Source: Salminus brasiliensis
Taxonomy: Eukaryota > Chordata > Actinopteri > Characiformes > Bryconidae
Assembly: GCF_030463535.1 (NCBI RefSeq)
Contig: NC_132878.1
Location: 29,696,261 to 29,760,260 of the forward strand
Length of the DNA stretch: 64,000 nucleotides
Reading direction: 5' to 3'
Notes under the pieces: generated by a model
Told to the model about the DNA's origin: nothing
What the model saw: the letters and a program-made list of their open reading frames with translations, nothing else
Databases searched by the model: none
Position numbers and translations under genes: made by a program
Part shown: piece by piece, positions 38,194-62,281 of the stretch
Layout of the letters: the number at the start of each line of letters is the position of its first letter
Position numbering within the stretch: the first letter of the stretch is position 1

Positions 38194-40547
38194 CAAAAGT
38201 ACCTTTGGGGGGGGGAAAGTGTGACTGGATGTTTATGTGAGAAGGTGTGTCTGTACCTGTTCAGCAGTAAACAGCGGTTCCTCGTTAACACAGGAGACAA
38301 TAATGGAGTGGAGATCCATCTGCTCCCTCAGCTCCTCATCATCAGACAGATCCAGATTCATATTATCCACCTTCTACAATACACAGACACAAATAACACA
38401 TTGCACAGTCCTCACTTTGAGTTCAATTTATTCAGGATTACAAATAAACCTCCGCAAATCACCACAGAACACCCTCAAGCACCTCAATACTGGAGAAAAT
38501 CTGCAGAAAACTCCTTTTCCACAGGATATGACGATATTTACGCACAGGTCGATTTGCACTGGATTTTTATCACCTCAGGTTATTTGTACAGCTTGTTTTA
38601 CAGAATGCAAAAGGTACTGGAATCTTTACTGACGCAGGAGCATGCAATCTGTAAAGATGACTCACATGGTGCTTTCGGACGAGATGCAAATCACGGAGAA
38701 ACTTTGGTAATAATTACATCACCTCATTTTTTAAAGGTAAAAACAGATACAAACAGCGTCTAAAAAGAAGGGATTTAAGCAGCTGGATTGATACAGCAAC
38801 CAGAGACACTACACCGTTTTCACTGTTTTTTACACCTCACGTGTAGCCAGATTCACAGTGTATTGCCAAATTGGGTTTGGAGTTTGAAAATGCAGTCAAG
38901 GTGGAAACGATCAGTTTGCATGGGGTGTAATTTTCACTTATTGTCAAACACTTTGATCGTAGACAGTGGACAATGATAGTCTTATGAGTGAGCACTGATT
39001 CTGGTTTTGAATATCTGGCAACCCAGCAACAGATAGGTGCGTACCCATGCTTAAGCCATGTCAGCCCCTAGGAAAACACCTTAAATTATCATTTAAATGA
39101 ACGATTTAAAAAAAATCCTGGAAAACACTCCAAATAAGAGTCTGTAATGGATTTAAGTCTGTAAGATTTAGTGAGTGTGTGCGGTGTGTGTGTGTGTTTT
39201 ACCGTTTGCTGGCAGAGATTGAGTGTAGGAATGTGCAGAGAACGAGTATGAGAATTCTTCCAATCAACCGGCATCACGTTCCCATAGTTGTCCGTCAGCG
39301 CATTCCATATTCTAGAGGTGAGAGAGAGAGAGAAAATAAACTCACTTCATCATCTTCCTTTCTTGACCCTTTAATACACACAGTTTATTTTTTTATTAGG
39401 CTTTTTATAAACCAACTCTGTCGGGAAGAGAGTTCCAACTTGAGCTTTCCATGGATCAGCTGTTTTCTCCTTCTAGGAATGAATGCTGGAACTCGACTGG
39501 CGCACAATGCGCATGTGTACAGATGAAGCGTCCTTGTAACCTACGTGGAATACCGAAGCAAAGACCTACCAACAACCTAGCAACCTTTAGATAGGATACA
39601 GCAACTAGGTGTGTTCTATCAAGCATTTTTATATTTATATATGAATATAAAAACATTAAGCAACATCCTTAAACAACCACCTGTGAGGACACAGGAACCC
39701 AATAGCAAAACTTCAGCGAGGCAATTGTTTGGAGTAGCACAGCAACTGCAAAAACAGGCTCATAGCATCCACCTGGGTTACCATAGCAACCACCTAGGTT
39801 ACCATAGCAGTCAAATCACATGAGATACCAAAAGCAACTGCTTAGGAACGTAACAGTAACAACTTGGAACACCACAGTTATACCATGTCAACCACTTCAA
39901 ACAGCATAGCAACCACCTGGGGATGGTTTCATCTGCGTAATCACTCTACATTTCACAGTTATATCAACACACTAGTAGCTTTCTGTCCCTCGCAAATGTA
40001 ATCACAAAAACACAAGCTCACACTAGCTTATACCCCCCACTACCCCCTCTGGTGCTAACTACATGTCTACGTTCTCACACACACTCCTAAAATAGTGCCC
40101 ATCCCGACTCCCATCCCTCTCACTACTGCACGTACAGAGTGACTGTATAAGATCGGTCTTCTCTTTATTTATTCTTTACTGGCGGAAAACAGTTATTTCA
40201 CACATTCTGATCTTTTTCACCCTTTAAATCAACTCATTAAATCATAATAGATCGGACAAGGATGCTGTGTGTGTTGTTGGACAGCTGTAGGGTGTGTGTG
40301 TGGAAACATGCTAACGCTTACGTTTTACTGCTTAATGTACTACATGCTACTACAGCAGCAGCTACCCCAGGGGGCACTCTAAACAACACAAGGTGGAGCA
40401 AACCGTGACATGCACCAAACTGTGACTTCTGTGTACCCTTGCACATGTGAATCCACACGTGTGCACGGCTGGGAATAGCTGGAGCCACAGGCTGATGGAG
40501 CACGAATCAAAGCCCACAGCAAGGGTCACTACTGGCCTTATTTAGAT

Positions 40548-40579
<32 letters not shown>

Positions 40580-40658
40580 CTAGGCAGCGCATGATTCTAA
40601 GTGTTCCTGACTGCTCAGCCCTACAGCTCTTTGGGGTCGGACCTCAAATTCAAAATCA

Positions 40659-40690
<32 letters not shown>

Positions 40691-43093
40691 CACACACACT
40701 CCTCACAATATCCCAATGTACACACACCTCACAGAGCTTCCACAGCACTGGCCACTTTATTAGAAAACCCTAGCTTGTAATTTCACTCACTGGCCACTTT
40801 ATTAGAAACACATACCTTATGCTTCCACTCACTGGCCACTTTATTAGAAACTCCTACCTGGTCCTTCCACTCACTGGCCACTTTATTAGAAACACCTACC
40901 TTGTGCTTCCACTCACTGGCCACTTTATTAGAAACACCTACCTTGTGCTTCCACTCACGGGTCACTTTATTAGAAACACCTACCTTATGCTTCCACTCAC
41001 TGGACACTTTATTAGAAACACCTAGCTTGTGCTTTTACTCACTGGCCACTTTATTAGAAACACCTAGCTTGTGCTTTTACTCACTGGTCACTTTATTACA
41101 AACACCTACCTGGTCCTTCCACTCACTGGCCACTTTATTAGAAACACCTAACTTGTGCTTCCACTCACTGGCCACTTTATTAGAAACACCTAGCTTGTGC
41201 TTCCACTCACTGGTCACTTTATTAGAAACACCTAGCTTGTGCTTCCACTCACTGGTCACTTTATTAGAAACACCTAGCTTGGATAAACACTGATGCAACA
41301 AGGGAGAGTTTCTGATAAAGTGGCTGGGGAAAACAGTAAGAACAACAATGCCAAACTATGCAACACAGACACACACACACACACTTTCACTGCTTCTTCA
41401 ACCCTCCCCCTTTTTGTCCTCTCCCTCTTCCTTCTATGCTTTCCATCATTCTTCTTGCCCCCCCCCCTCTCTCTCTCCCTCTGGAAGAGTGAGGTTAATG
41501 TAGAGTGAAAGGTGATTATTCTGCTTTATTACTCTTCAGAACGGAGTTCGTTTCCAGACGAGTGCAGAAAGAGAGAGAGAGCACGAAAGTGAGGGATGTG
41601 GGGGACGAACAGCCTGCCACGTGGTGCTGCTGCTGCATGAGTTTACTGTAACTTCAGGGCTGAGCTTGTGGGCTCAGGGCTCAGGAGTAACAGTGGCAGG
41701 TCAGGCTGAAGCTCAGATATGAGCACCAGCCTCTAGTCTGCAATAATTTAACAGTAAAGATGTAAACCAAGCCATTCATGGTGGGGTTGGTGTGGAAAGC
41801 TCTGTTCTAGAGAGACTTACTGAGCCAGAATTGTTCAGAGTGCTGGTACATGGAACAAAAGGTCCAAAAAGTTTAATGACTCGAAAGGATAATTAATAGT
41901 TATGAGTTTTACCAGGATCACCTGAGCTAAGAGAAGGTATATTTCAGGTCCAATCTGTGTGTGTGTTTTAACATTATACAGAGAAATCAGTGGTCTGGTG
42001 CTCTCTGGAGTGATGGAGCTCCACCCAACACCGATCTAATCAGGCAGCAGCAGCAGCACCACCTGACCTCACCGATGCTGTGCTCCAACATCTGGGGTAA
42101 AGCCTTAGAGGTGACAAACCCTCTGTTGATACCTACGACTTCAGGAGCCTTCACACAGACTGGCCCCTCACACTCCTCTGACCTAATTATCATACAACAC
42201 GTGTGATCAGACCTTAAACAAGCTGTGCAGAAGAAAGATGACCCAACGGTCAGTCAGAGCTAGAGCCAATCTGCCAACGTCCAAACCTGCAGGAACTGAA
42301 AGAAGGACTTTTAGCTACAGAAGGTGTGTGAGAGCTGCCACGCTCATCTTCCCCTGCAATAACAGACAGAGCAACTGTGCATTAGTACCTGCTGACAGTC
42401 CTGTCGGGTTAGATTTACGCAGAACCAGGAGTCATTAGAACTATCAGAGACTATCAGTAGGGGAACTTCTGCTAACCGTTTTGACCGATATTTTAAGGAA
42501 CCACAAACAAGAGGTTCTCCTTCATAGAGAAGAACTGATGAACTATTTAAGCGGCTCCTTGGGTGTCCCACAGTCCTATACAGAGGCGCTGCATGCACTG
42601 AGGAGCCCTTACAGAGCCGCTCTCTGAACCGTGTAGGACTTTTATTTTGTCGACGGTACTAAAAGACCCCGCACAGCACCGCGGTTCTGTGAGCGGTATC
42701 GCTACTGGCGGACGGCCGGCGAAGAGCCGAAGTCCTGCCGCCCTCCTTCAGCTTCAGTAGCCGATCAAAACATCGCGCTTCTTACTCATCATCCTTCAGG
42801 AAGCTCTCCTCGGTGATGGGCTTCACCGGCGCGATGTTCTCGGTGGTGGCGTTGTAGTTCCTGAAACACACGGTCAGCTTCTCGTCGAAGTCGTGGACCA
42901 GGTCCTCCATGGACTTGAAGCTGCAGATCTCGCCGGAGAAGCTGTTGTCCAGGTCGGAGAAGTCCTCCAGGCCCGCGTCGCCCACGTTCGAGTTCACCCG
43001 GTCCAGCCTGGCCGCGGAGCCGGCCTCGTCCGCCGCTTTAAACTCGTTAAAGTCCTGCCAGTCCTCGTCGAACTGAGCCAGCGGAGCCGCCAT
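27354..43093 (-). CDS. fez2: Fasciculation and elongation protein zeta-2, complete
   Basis: Nine coding exons join without a frame break: 42786-43093, 39203-39311, 38257-38373, 37218-37359, 34727-34992, 31871-31951, 29814-29889, 29389-29454 and 27354-27370. Together they total 1182 bp, 393 aa plus stop. FEZ proteins are adaptors that link cargo to kinesin-1 and promote axon growth. Motifs seen in order are EDWQDF near the start, SFKSMEDLVHDFDEKL, WNALTDNYGNVMPVDWK, EEPLFTAEQVIEEIEEMMQ, an acidic-to-basic helical region with EKEVKNGFIS (coiled coil), VIPYEKKNG and the C-terminal LLTDYILKVLCPT. FEZ2 rather than FEZ1 is chosen because of NVMPVDWKNSHTRSLH and NERTHLPGT. The ATG chosen is the first in the CpG-rich exon. 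The gene is tail-to-tail with ush2a and head-to-tail with wdr26. Confidence 0.97.
27830..28235. repeat. Purine-rich degenerate tandem repeat in fez2 intron 8
   Basis: Repeats of gaataaaagagtgctaaaga and gagtgagagaaatgggaa recur irregularly over about 400 bp. No stretch of more than 60 codons is open nearby. Confidence 0.75.
28950..29300. repeat. Dispersed repeat, copy 1
   Basis: Shares aagcctgcttttcttgtttt, gccatct and gcagctccacgtcttctc with 55230-55360, at clear but imperfect similarity. Family not identified. Confidence 0.6.
29389..29454 (-). CDS. fez2: fez2 coding exon 8
   Basis: The acceptor is gtgttacag. The exon reads LHAMRDDSEKVPSLLTDY then ILK, and ends CTAAAAG|GTATCT. Confidence 0.95.
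29814..29889 (-). CDS. fez2: fez2 coding exon 7
   Basis: The acceptor is tctttttctag. The exon reads YLTTVIPYEKKNGAPSVE then DLQILTK, ending one base into an Ile codon before GTAAGT. Confidence 0.95.
30370..30910 (-). pseudogene. Tc1-like element remnant in fez2 intron 6
   Basis: The minus strand near 30700-30760 reads like the same helix-turn-helix region as the 10841 copy (QLVRNNP-type). The segment near 30390-30500 has the tctcatctgcttataacac sequence common to Tc1-like elements. Heavily mutated. Confidence 0.6.
31871..31951 (-). CDS. fez2: fez2 coding exon 6, symmetric 27-codon exon, probably alternative
   Basis: The exon reads LFSVEGFSSVIQNSLRQTFG then GSGGDRQ. It is phase 0 at both ends, with acceptor ctctctag and donor CAG|GTTACC. 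It resembles the segment of FEZ1 between its lysine-rich region and VIPYEKK (RFSMEGIS...RQTFG). In the common human FEZ2 form the flanking exons are joined directly, so this exon may be skipped in some transcripts. Confidence 0.9.
32039..32107. repeat. (GA)n microsatellite
   Basis: About 35 uninterrupted GA units lie in fez2 intron 5, just upstream of exon 6 in transcript order. On the transcribed strand this is a long CT tract. Confidence 0.98.
32185..32275 (+). mobile_element. SINE head fragment
   Basis: Contains ggttgtgggttcaatacc (B box-like) followed by gggctcctgagcaaggccct, as in the other copies but on the plus strand. Truncated. Confidence 0.6.
33252..33320. repeat. (AC)n microsatellite
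   Basis: About 35 AC units lie in fez2 intron 5. Confidence 0.98.
34727..34992 (-). CDS. fez2: fez2 coding exon 5 (coiled-coil region)
   Basis: The 266 bp exon contains ELEELLEEVEREIRRYSEEL, QLALRDELDFEKEVKNGF, a KRRRKVK basic cluster and NERTHLPGT. It ends at GGAACT|GTGAGG. Its acceptor lies only about 160 bp from the 33-bp minisatellite. Confidence 0.96.
35150..36090. repeat. 33-bp minisatellite, about 27 copies, in fez2 intron 4
   Basis: The unit is aacactctgaataatccc then aaccctacagttatg. The right end degenerates (cgagaccctacagtt). The array ends about 160 bp before the fez2 exon 5 acceptor. It is open in several frames on both strands because 33 is a multiple of three. Confidence 0.95.
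36124..36200. repeat. (CA)n microsatellite
   Basis: About 38 CA units lie beside the 33-bp minisatellite and directly before a LINE-like 3' tail (36232-36325). Confidence 0.98.
36232..36325 (+). mobile_element. LINE-type 3' tail
   Basis: Contains cctggaggaacgttgtttcg, tttcactgtgtactctgta and tgaaatgacaataaaaccca, ending in cttgacttgactt. This is a common 3' end of fish non-LTR elements. The body is missing (5' truncated), with a CA tract in front. Confidence 0.65.
37218..37359 (-). CDS. fez2: fez2 coding exon 4
   Basis: The exon starts VIEEIEEMMQESPDPEAEE and ends with SSYEE and the first base of an Arg codon before GTGAGT. The upstream acceptor is embedded in a CA-rich tract. Confidence 0.95.
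38257..38373 (-). CDS. fez2: fez2 coding exon 3
   Basis: There are 39 codons, phase 0 at both ends. The exon contains DDEELREQMDLHSIIVSC and ends NEEPLFTAEQ|GTACAG. The acceptor is gtattgtag. Confidence 0.95.
39203..39311 (-). CDS. fez2: fez2 coding exon 2
   Basis: The acceptor is cacctctag. The first base completes the Glu codon opened in exon 1. The exon reads IWNALTDNYGNVMPVDWK then NSHTRSLHIPTLNLCQQT, with donor ACG|GTAAAA. The sequence is diagnostic for FEZ2. Confidence 0.95.
39312..42785 (-). other. fez2 intron 1
   Basis: Holds the 42-bp minisatellite, CA/GT tracts (40548-40579, 40661-40700) and otherwise unassigned sequence. The stretch 42230-42780 is GC-richer and leads into the CpG-rich first exon. 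No additional exon recognised. Confidence 0.6.
40735..41285. repeat. 42-bp minisatellite, about 13 copies, in fez2 intron 1
   Basis: The unit is cactcactggccactttatt then agaaacacctaccttgtgcttc. It has small substitutions between copies (ggcc/ggtc, accttg/agcttg). The core 'ggccactttattagaaacacc' resembles a sequence common in fish repeats. Confidence 0.94.
42786..43093 (-). CDS. fez2: fez2 coding exon 1
   Basis: The exon starts MAAPLAQFDEDWQDFNEF and contains ICSFKSMEDLVHDFDEKL and VCFRNYNATTENIAPVKPIT. It ends GAT GAT GA|GTAAGA. It is very GC-rich and rich in CpG, typical of a promoter-proximal exon. Confidence 0.96.
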
Positions 43094-43270
43094 GACGCCG
43101 CGGGATCAGAGAGAGAGAGAGAGTTCTGCCCGGACAAAGTGCACCTCCACCCGGCCTCCTCTCACTGCAACACCGCGGTCTCTCTCTCACACACTCACAC
43201 AAACACACTCTCCACACAGCAGAGCTGACGCCCGGCGCCTACGTCACACACGCGTCATCACGCACGCCCT
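43094..43270 (-). promoter_or_regulatory. fez2: fez2 5'UTR and CpG-rich promoter
   Basis: GC- and CpG-rich sequence continues from exon 1 to about 43270, with a GA tract and cgcccggcgcctacgtcac. It then changes sharply to AT-rich DNA. The transcription start is probably inside this stretch; the exact base cannot be set from sequence. Confidence 0.6.
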
Positions 43271-44680
43271 ACCTACTGAAGTTAAAAATAGGGGGGAAAT
43301 GAGTGAATTAATCATTTAATGTCTAAAAATACCATTTTATACTTTTTTATTTTTTACCTCACTCCATTTGCCCCCAGAAAAAAAACACAACAGTGTAATA
43401 AATATTAGTTTAGTAATAAAAAGCGTAACTGAATAGTATTAGTTAAAAATTTAAAGCGATTATTTTATTGTATATAATTATTAATTTTATTTTTATTACT
43501 GATATTGTATGATCAACAATGCATAAAATATGTTTTAAGTCATTAATCTATATTGTTGTATTATTAATTATTATATGTTTTTTATATTGTAATTTTTTTT
43601 TCATTTATTCTTCTTATTGTATAGTAATATTTTACTTATGGTTTTATTTGGCTGTCACACAAAAAATCTTTTGTTATGTTATGTACATTTTGACCTAATC
43701 TGACTGACAGTTGTTCATAACATTATATGGGCACAATAGAAATGCTCCAAAATCACTTGGAGTAATTCTATTGGAGTTTTCCATTGACTTCCAGTGAAAG
43801 CTAAAAAAGTTTTTTTTTTTTAAAGATTCATACAAGAAAGGTTAAAGCCTCCAAGGGTGCTGATGTTAGAACACCAACTCACCTCTTACAGTGTGTGACG
43901 GACAAGACCAGGACACTCACTGAAGTGTGTTTAATTAGAGCTACCTTTAAAAATCTCTTATCCTCAGTTTTCCCCCAGAGCTCCATTTAATCTGTCATAC
44001 AAGTAACCTTAAACACCACTCTGGATAAGAGCATCAGCTAAATGCCATAAAAGTAAACGTACAAGTAAACAGACTGTGCCTTTAAGACAGAAATATTTAT
44101 ATTACTCCTATACTGATTGGCTCACAAAAAAAGATCCAGGCTGAATGAGCTGGGATAAATTGACTGGGCTGAATAGACATAAATAAGGGGGAAAAACAAT
44201 GAAAAAGTATATATATACTGTATGGACTGAGATTACTGGAACTGATAGTGTTCACACACCATACAACTCTTTAATTTACATAATATGGGCTCATATATAT
44301 ATACATATATATGGTCTTATTTGAGCACCCCTGTTTAAATGACATGTATTGTTAATTTTAGGGAGTCACATTCTCTACATACATCTGCTCATTCTAAATA
44401 ATGATTCATTATTAAGTATAGTCAAGTTAAAATATTTGGAATGACAATAATTCCTAACATCTGGCTTGGGCAAAAGTAATGGCAAATATAATAAATAGAA
44501 ATTCTGTCTAAAATGGGCAGAAAATGTCATACGCTTTTGCATAAGACTGTATTTAACTGTCTAGAATCTGAATGAAATGTTTGTTTGTCCACCTTCTCTA
44601 AAACCACTAAATCTCAAATCTATCTATTTATATTTGTCATTTTTTTTGCTTTAATTTATGTGCACAGCTCATGTCCATGT
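43271..44680. other. Intergenic, fez2 start to wdr26 end
   Basis: AT-rich DNA with poly-T runs, a SINE-type tail and TA-rich stretches. No exon or RNA gene was recognised. Confidence 0.6.
43985..44075 (+). mobile_element. SINE/LINE 3' tail, fish type
   Basis: Contains ctctggataagagcatcagc then taaatgccataaaagtaaac, the shared 3' tail of many fish SINEs and their LINE partners. Intergenic between fez2 and wdr26. Confidence 0.6.
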
Positions 44681-47600
44681 TCAAAACCCTGAATGCTTTA
44701 TTGAAAATATGCATACATAACACATCTCCTACACAACAATACAAAACATTACAATCACATTTGAAATAACAGTTAACGCAAAAAGGAATCACCCCCCTCC
44801 CTCCCAACCCCCCTCCCCCAACAAGCTCAGGAGAGTCCACCCTGAACCATGAACCATACACACTCTCCCTCTGTCCTTCCACACACTCCACATAAGGCCT
44901 TATGGCAAGCCCAACAAGTCCGAGAAGACAAAACTGGATCTAAAAGAAGAAGGGTGTGTGTGTGTGTATTAGACAACACATGGTACTCTAAAGTTGCATA
45001 CTTTAGCTCAGGGCTGACTGAAGAACAAACATTTAAGCCCTATGTTAGCATGTCCACACTGTGGGGGTTAGCGATGGAGTTCACATACGCATGGCTAATA
45101 CTTAAAATGTAGCTAAAAGCTAGTTTTGCTAGTCCCCACCAACCCTCCCCTTTACCATTAACAGACAGACTGTGATGGGAGTGGCAGGCATTAGACAAGA
45201 GGTTTTGTTGTCTTTAAGGTAGAATGAACCATTTTCTGTGCACTTCCTCTTATGAGGACTAGTATTAGCATGACAGAACGTGACCGCTAACTCTCCGACA
45301 GACTTTCTGATAGACGGAGGCCGGAAATGAGCTGAAATTGAAGGATTAGATGCTACAAAACCCAAATCAATCCCAAACAAACCAAACACCTTCTGCAAAT
45401 GTTGAACTATTAACAGTACATGCCCTCAGGCCTCGCTAGCCCTTCTGTTCTGATCTGGCTAATGGCACGTGCAGGCCTGCGGTTGAGCGCAGGACAAGAA
45501 AAGTGTTGAAACCACGTCGTATTGCCTTGGAAAGGTTTGGTGAGCGTCTCACTAAACTCGATAGTGCATTTTCAAAAAGTCAAATTCGATTAAACAAACA
45601 AACAAATAAAAAGCTGTTAATAAAACTATGCGAATGTAAGCAAAACAGAATGCTAACATCAAATCATAATAATTCAAAACAAAAAGGAGGAGACAATTTG
45701 GCTGGTTATAGTTTAATATGATAATACAGGGATAGATCAACCAAAAAGAAACAAACAAAAAAAAAAAAAAAAAAAGAAGAAAAAAGAAACAAAAATGATA
45801 TTAATTACCAAAATAAAAAAAAAAAGTAACAAAACTGTTCAATAATAAAAACAGACAGAAAAGCAGTCTCTTTAAACATGTCATATCAGTCCATAGCAAA
45901 TAATATATTGTCACCATAAAAGGGGAATAGAAAGCTCTATAGTCAGAGTCGCCAACACAGACAACTCACCTGCCTACAAACAGGTATTTCTGCACCTATA
46001 CTGTTAAACAGAGTGACCCCATTGTGGGATTCCTAATGAACAGACAGAGCCGTGTGGCGGTAAAACGTTCAGGCATGTTGGTGGATCCTAGAATCATCAG
46101 GGGTTTATCATCGCACAAAGCAAGACTGCACAGTTAGCCAGATAAGCGAAAAAGTAAGTGTGGTCCAGGTGGTGGTGGTGGTGTGTGTGTGTGGTGGGGA
46201 GCGGGGAAAAAACAAAAAACAAAAACAAACAAACAAACAAAAAAGCTAAGGGGGGCTTCTGTTGGATAATCCTCATTTGGGCTTTTTGGGCTTAACTGGA
46301 GAAAAAAACGAAACTTTTTTGTGCGAAATATCCTCCTGACCAAAGCATGTATGGCAGTTTAACACACGTCACACTTTCAAGGTGGCAGAAGTACAATAGG
46401 ATATGTAGTGCAAATGGAGAAGGGTTTACTGTGCTGCTCCGTTAAATAATAATAATTAAAAAAAAGGAGGAGTGGGTGTGGCTTATGAGGAGTTGGGCTT
46501 TACTACAACTGATCGAAAAGGCAGGTAATTTGGGCCAGAGCTTCTTCTACAGGAAGAAGGTATTTAGGGTGGGGCTTTACCTTAAAGTAAAAAAAAATCC
46601 AGGTATTTTAGGTTGGGCATCACCTTCAGGTAGAAAAGGTAGGTGTTTTATGGGCGGGGGTTTTGCTGCATAGGTCATAAATGCATAAATGAGGAGGATG
46701 CAGTCCTGTAGTGGACACAATATGCAAATCTGTGAAATCATGTTCATGTAGTTGCTAAGGAAATCATGTGAACGCTCAGAGGAAAAGCACAAAGGGCATG
46801 CACCTGAAGCCCACTCTCTACATCAGCAGCCAGAGGCGGAGGCAGTCTTTAAATAAAGCTGTGGATGCGTTCATTAACCAGCTCTTTCTGCTGCTGCGTC
46901 CGGTTTCAACCTAGTTTACATGCTGTGCAGCGCTTTCTGCTTGTTCTCTGCTTTTATTTCAGGTTTCGGTTTCCACAGTCGTTCACCTGAACACCACCTC
47001 TAAGGTACGCGGTGATAATGTAAGAAGAAGAAGGGGATGGGGTTGGGAAAAAGAGAGAGAGAGGGGAGAAACCAAAAAAAAAAAAAAAAAGCCTGCATGT
47101 TTGTTTACAAAAGGATTTCAGAGTTTTTTTTTTTGTTCCACAGATGATGGTCTTCCAGGGGCTTTTAAATCATAGTCAGTTAAAATGATTTATTTAACTA
47201 AACCTGGTACACACTCATACACACGCTGGTGTGAAACAGTAACACAGACACACACACAGAGGGCAGAGTAGCAGTGTGCTACAGATGGAGCAGGACTTGT
47301 TCTCGTAGGAAGGAAAAAAAAAACAAACAAAAAAAAACAAACAAACAAAACAAAAAGCTCCAGACAATCATTCCCAAGACCAGCAGCGTCCACATCCCCA
47401 CCCCTGACCTCACTACTGACCCCTACATCTTTAAGAAGACTGTAGCATCAGAGGTCACAGTTAAGATTGAGAGGGTGAGAAAATGGAAAAAGGATTTGGC
47501 TTAAGAACGTCTCGTTTACGGGGGAGGAGGGAAGAGATATATGCATTAAAACAAAAGTAACAGAATTGTATTAATAATAATAATAAAAAAAAACAAGTCA

Positions 47601-48726
47601 GAATCTGTGGCCAGTGGGGAGAATTAATACAGACTTATGCAAATGTTTGGGCACAACTGGTCAAATTACATACTGGTGAAATTTCTAGTGTATGAAGTTT
47701 GTAAGTAACAAACTTAAAAAAAAAATGTTCTAAAAAACTTGAGCATTTATTTTCATTTTCTGGATTTAACAAATTGAAACAAAATGAAATGTAACAAGTT
47801 TACCTTAAATAACTGCTTAATTTATTTAACAAATTTGTTAAATAATTACGTTTGCACACACGTCATTTAAATGTTCTTTATTTCAATCTGTTAAATTCAT
47901 AAATAAACAGTACTTATGCTGTAGAACGTGCAGAAGTATGCATCTGTAGAAGATGTGAACTTATTTAGACTTTAAAAACCATCACAATTTGACCAAGGGT
48001 ACCCAAACTTTTGCATAAGATTGTAATGTATCTTCCTGAAAAACACTTAATATCTGTGACTGACGTCAATATTAATAACAAAGTCTGTAATGATTAAAAA
48101 AAAACAAAAATTCCCCAAAATCGTATTGTTTGTGGTCAGGAAAAAAGAAGGGGGGGGGTCATTTATTTTTTTAAAAACTGTGTTTGAGGAGTGGCAAGTG
48201 TAAGCATATGAGCGAGACAGCCCCCCTCCCAAAAAAAAAACAAAAAAACAAATTCACCTCCCCAATAAGCCCCGCCCTCTCCTACCCTGCCCCTCTAAAC
48301 ACACATGCTGGAGTGAGACGCACTTGCTGGGCCACCGGCTGAGGATTGCGTGTGCTTCCTGCTCGTCCACAGAGCTCAGTGATGAGAAGTCCCACAGGCG
48401 AAGGGGGGGAGCAATATCCATGGATACAGGATGGATACGGGTCACCACGGTGACAGCTTTGCGCCAGGCCTGTGCCGAGTGTTGCCGCAACGACAATTTT
48501 CCAAACACGAGCCCCCAAATTCCCCCCTTTTTTAGACTCCCGCACACTCACTCATACACTCGCACACTCACGCGACGCAGCTGGCGCAAAAATTGTACTC
48601 AATTCTCTGCTTCGGACAGTTTCCACTTCGTTCGTTTGTTTGCTTGTCTTGCGGTGGGTGGAAGATGATGAAGAATTGGTTTCTTTCTTTTAGAATTTTT
48701 CTGTTTGTGAAAATAAGACTTCACCA
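44680..48726 (-). other. wdr26: Putative wdr26 3'UTR
   Basis: About 4 kb follow the stop. A minus-strand AATAAA lies at 44697-44702, and ATTAAA follows at 44650-44655. The stretch is rich in poly-A/T runs. It contains a transposon-like insertion (47628-48030) and a GC-richer block near 48300-48620. Alternative signals exist, for example near 47189. The length fits the long 3'UTR known for WDR26 mRNA. The extent is inferred. Confidence 0.5.
47628..48030. mobile_element. Non-autonomous DNA transposon with terminal inverted repeats, in wdr26 3'UTR
   Basis: Left end tacagacttatgcaaatg followed by tttgggca; right end acccaaacttttgcataag then attgta. These are inverted copies with a few mismatches, and both are bordered by TA. 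About 400 bp, no coding capacity. It fits a Tc1/mariner-type miniature element. Confidence 0.75.
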
Positions 48727-61728
<13,002 letters not shown>

Positions 61729-61916
61729 CTATCCTATATCACATACAGTCCATTCCTAATTTCTAACCTTTACAGAACAGCTGTAATATATGATTCATTC
61801 TCTGTAACAGGTCAACTTATAGATTATTATTTAATTCATCAACTAATCAGCCAAAAAAACAAAAGGAAACAACCAAAACCATAATTAGTGCTTTTACATA
61901 AACAAAGTCATGTCCT

Positions 61917-62281
61917 CCAACTGCCTGTAGCGTATTACAAGCTGTCAGAATGAGTGTGTGGATCATATGAACATTGAAGAGCATTATAGAGCTCCACCTA
62001 CACTTCCTGTAGTGTATTACAGTCTGTCAGAATGAGTGTGTGGATCATATGAACATTGAAGAGCATTATAGAGCTCCCCCTACACTTCCTGTAGTGTATT
62101 ACAGTCTGTCAGAATGAGTGTGTGGATCATATGAACATTATAGAGCTCCTCCTACACTTCCTGTAGTGTATTACAGTCTGTCAGAATGAGTGTGTGGATC
62201 ATATGAACATTATAGAGCATTATAGAGCTCCCCCTACAGTTCCTGCACTGTATTACAGTCTGTCAGAATGAGAGCATGGCT
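61917..62281. repeat. About 82-bp tandem repeat, 4-5 copies, in wdr26 intron 1
   Basis: The units carry cttcctgtagtgtattacag, tctgtcagaatgagtgtgtg and gatcatatgaacatt. Internal 'gaagagcattatagagctcc' segments are duplicated or lost in some copies. Confidence 0.9.

Noticed and set aside
38221..38763. 180-codon plus-strand frame
   Set aside because: It overlaps fez2 exon 3 in antisense, and the remainder is intron with no recognisable domain.
42893..43228. 111-codon plus-strand frame at the fez2 promoter
   Set aside because: It is the antisense shadow of fez2 exon 1, open because of high GC content.
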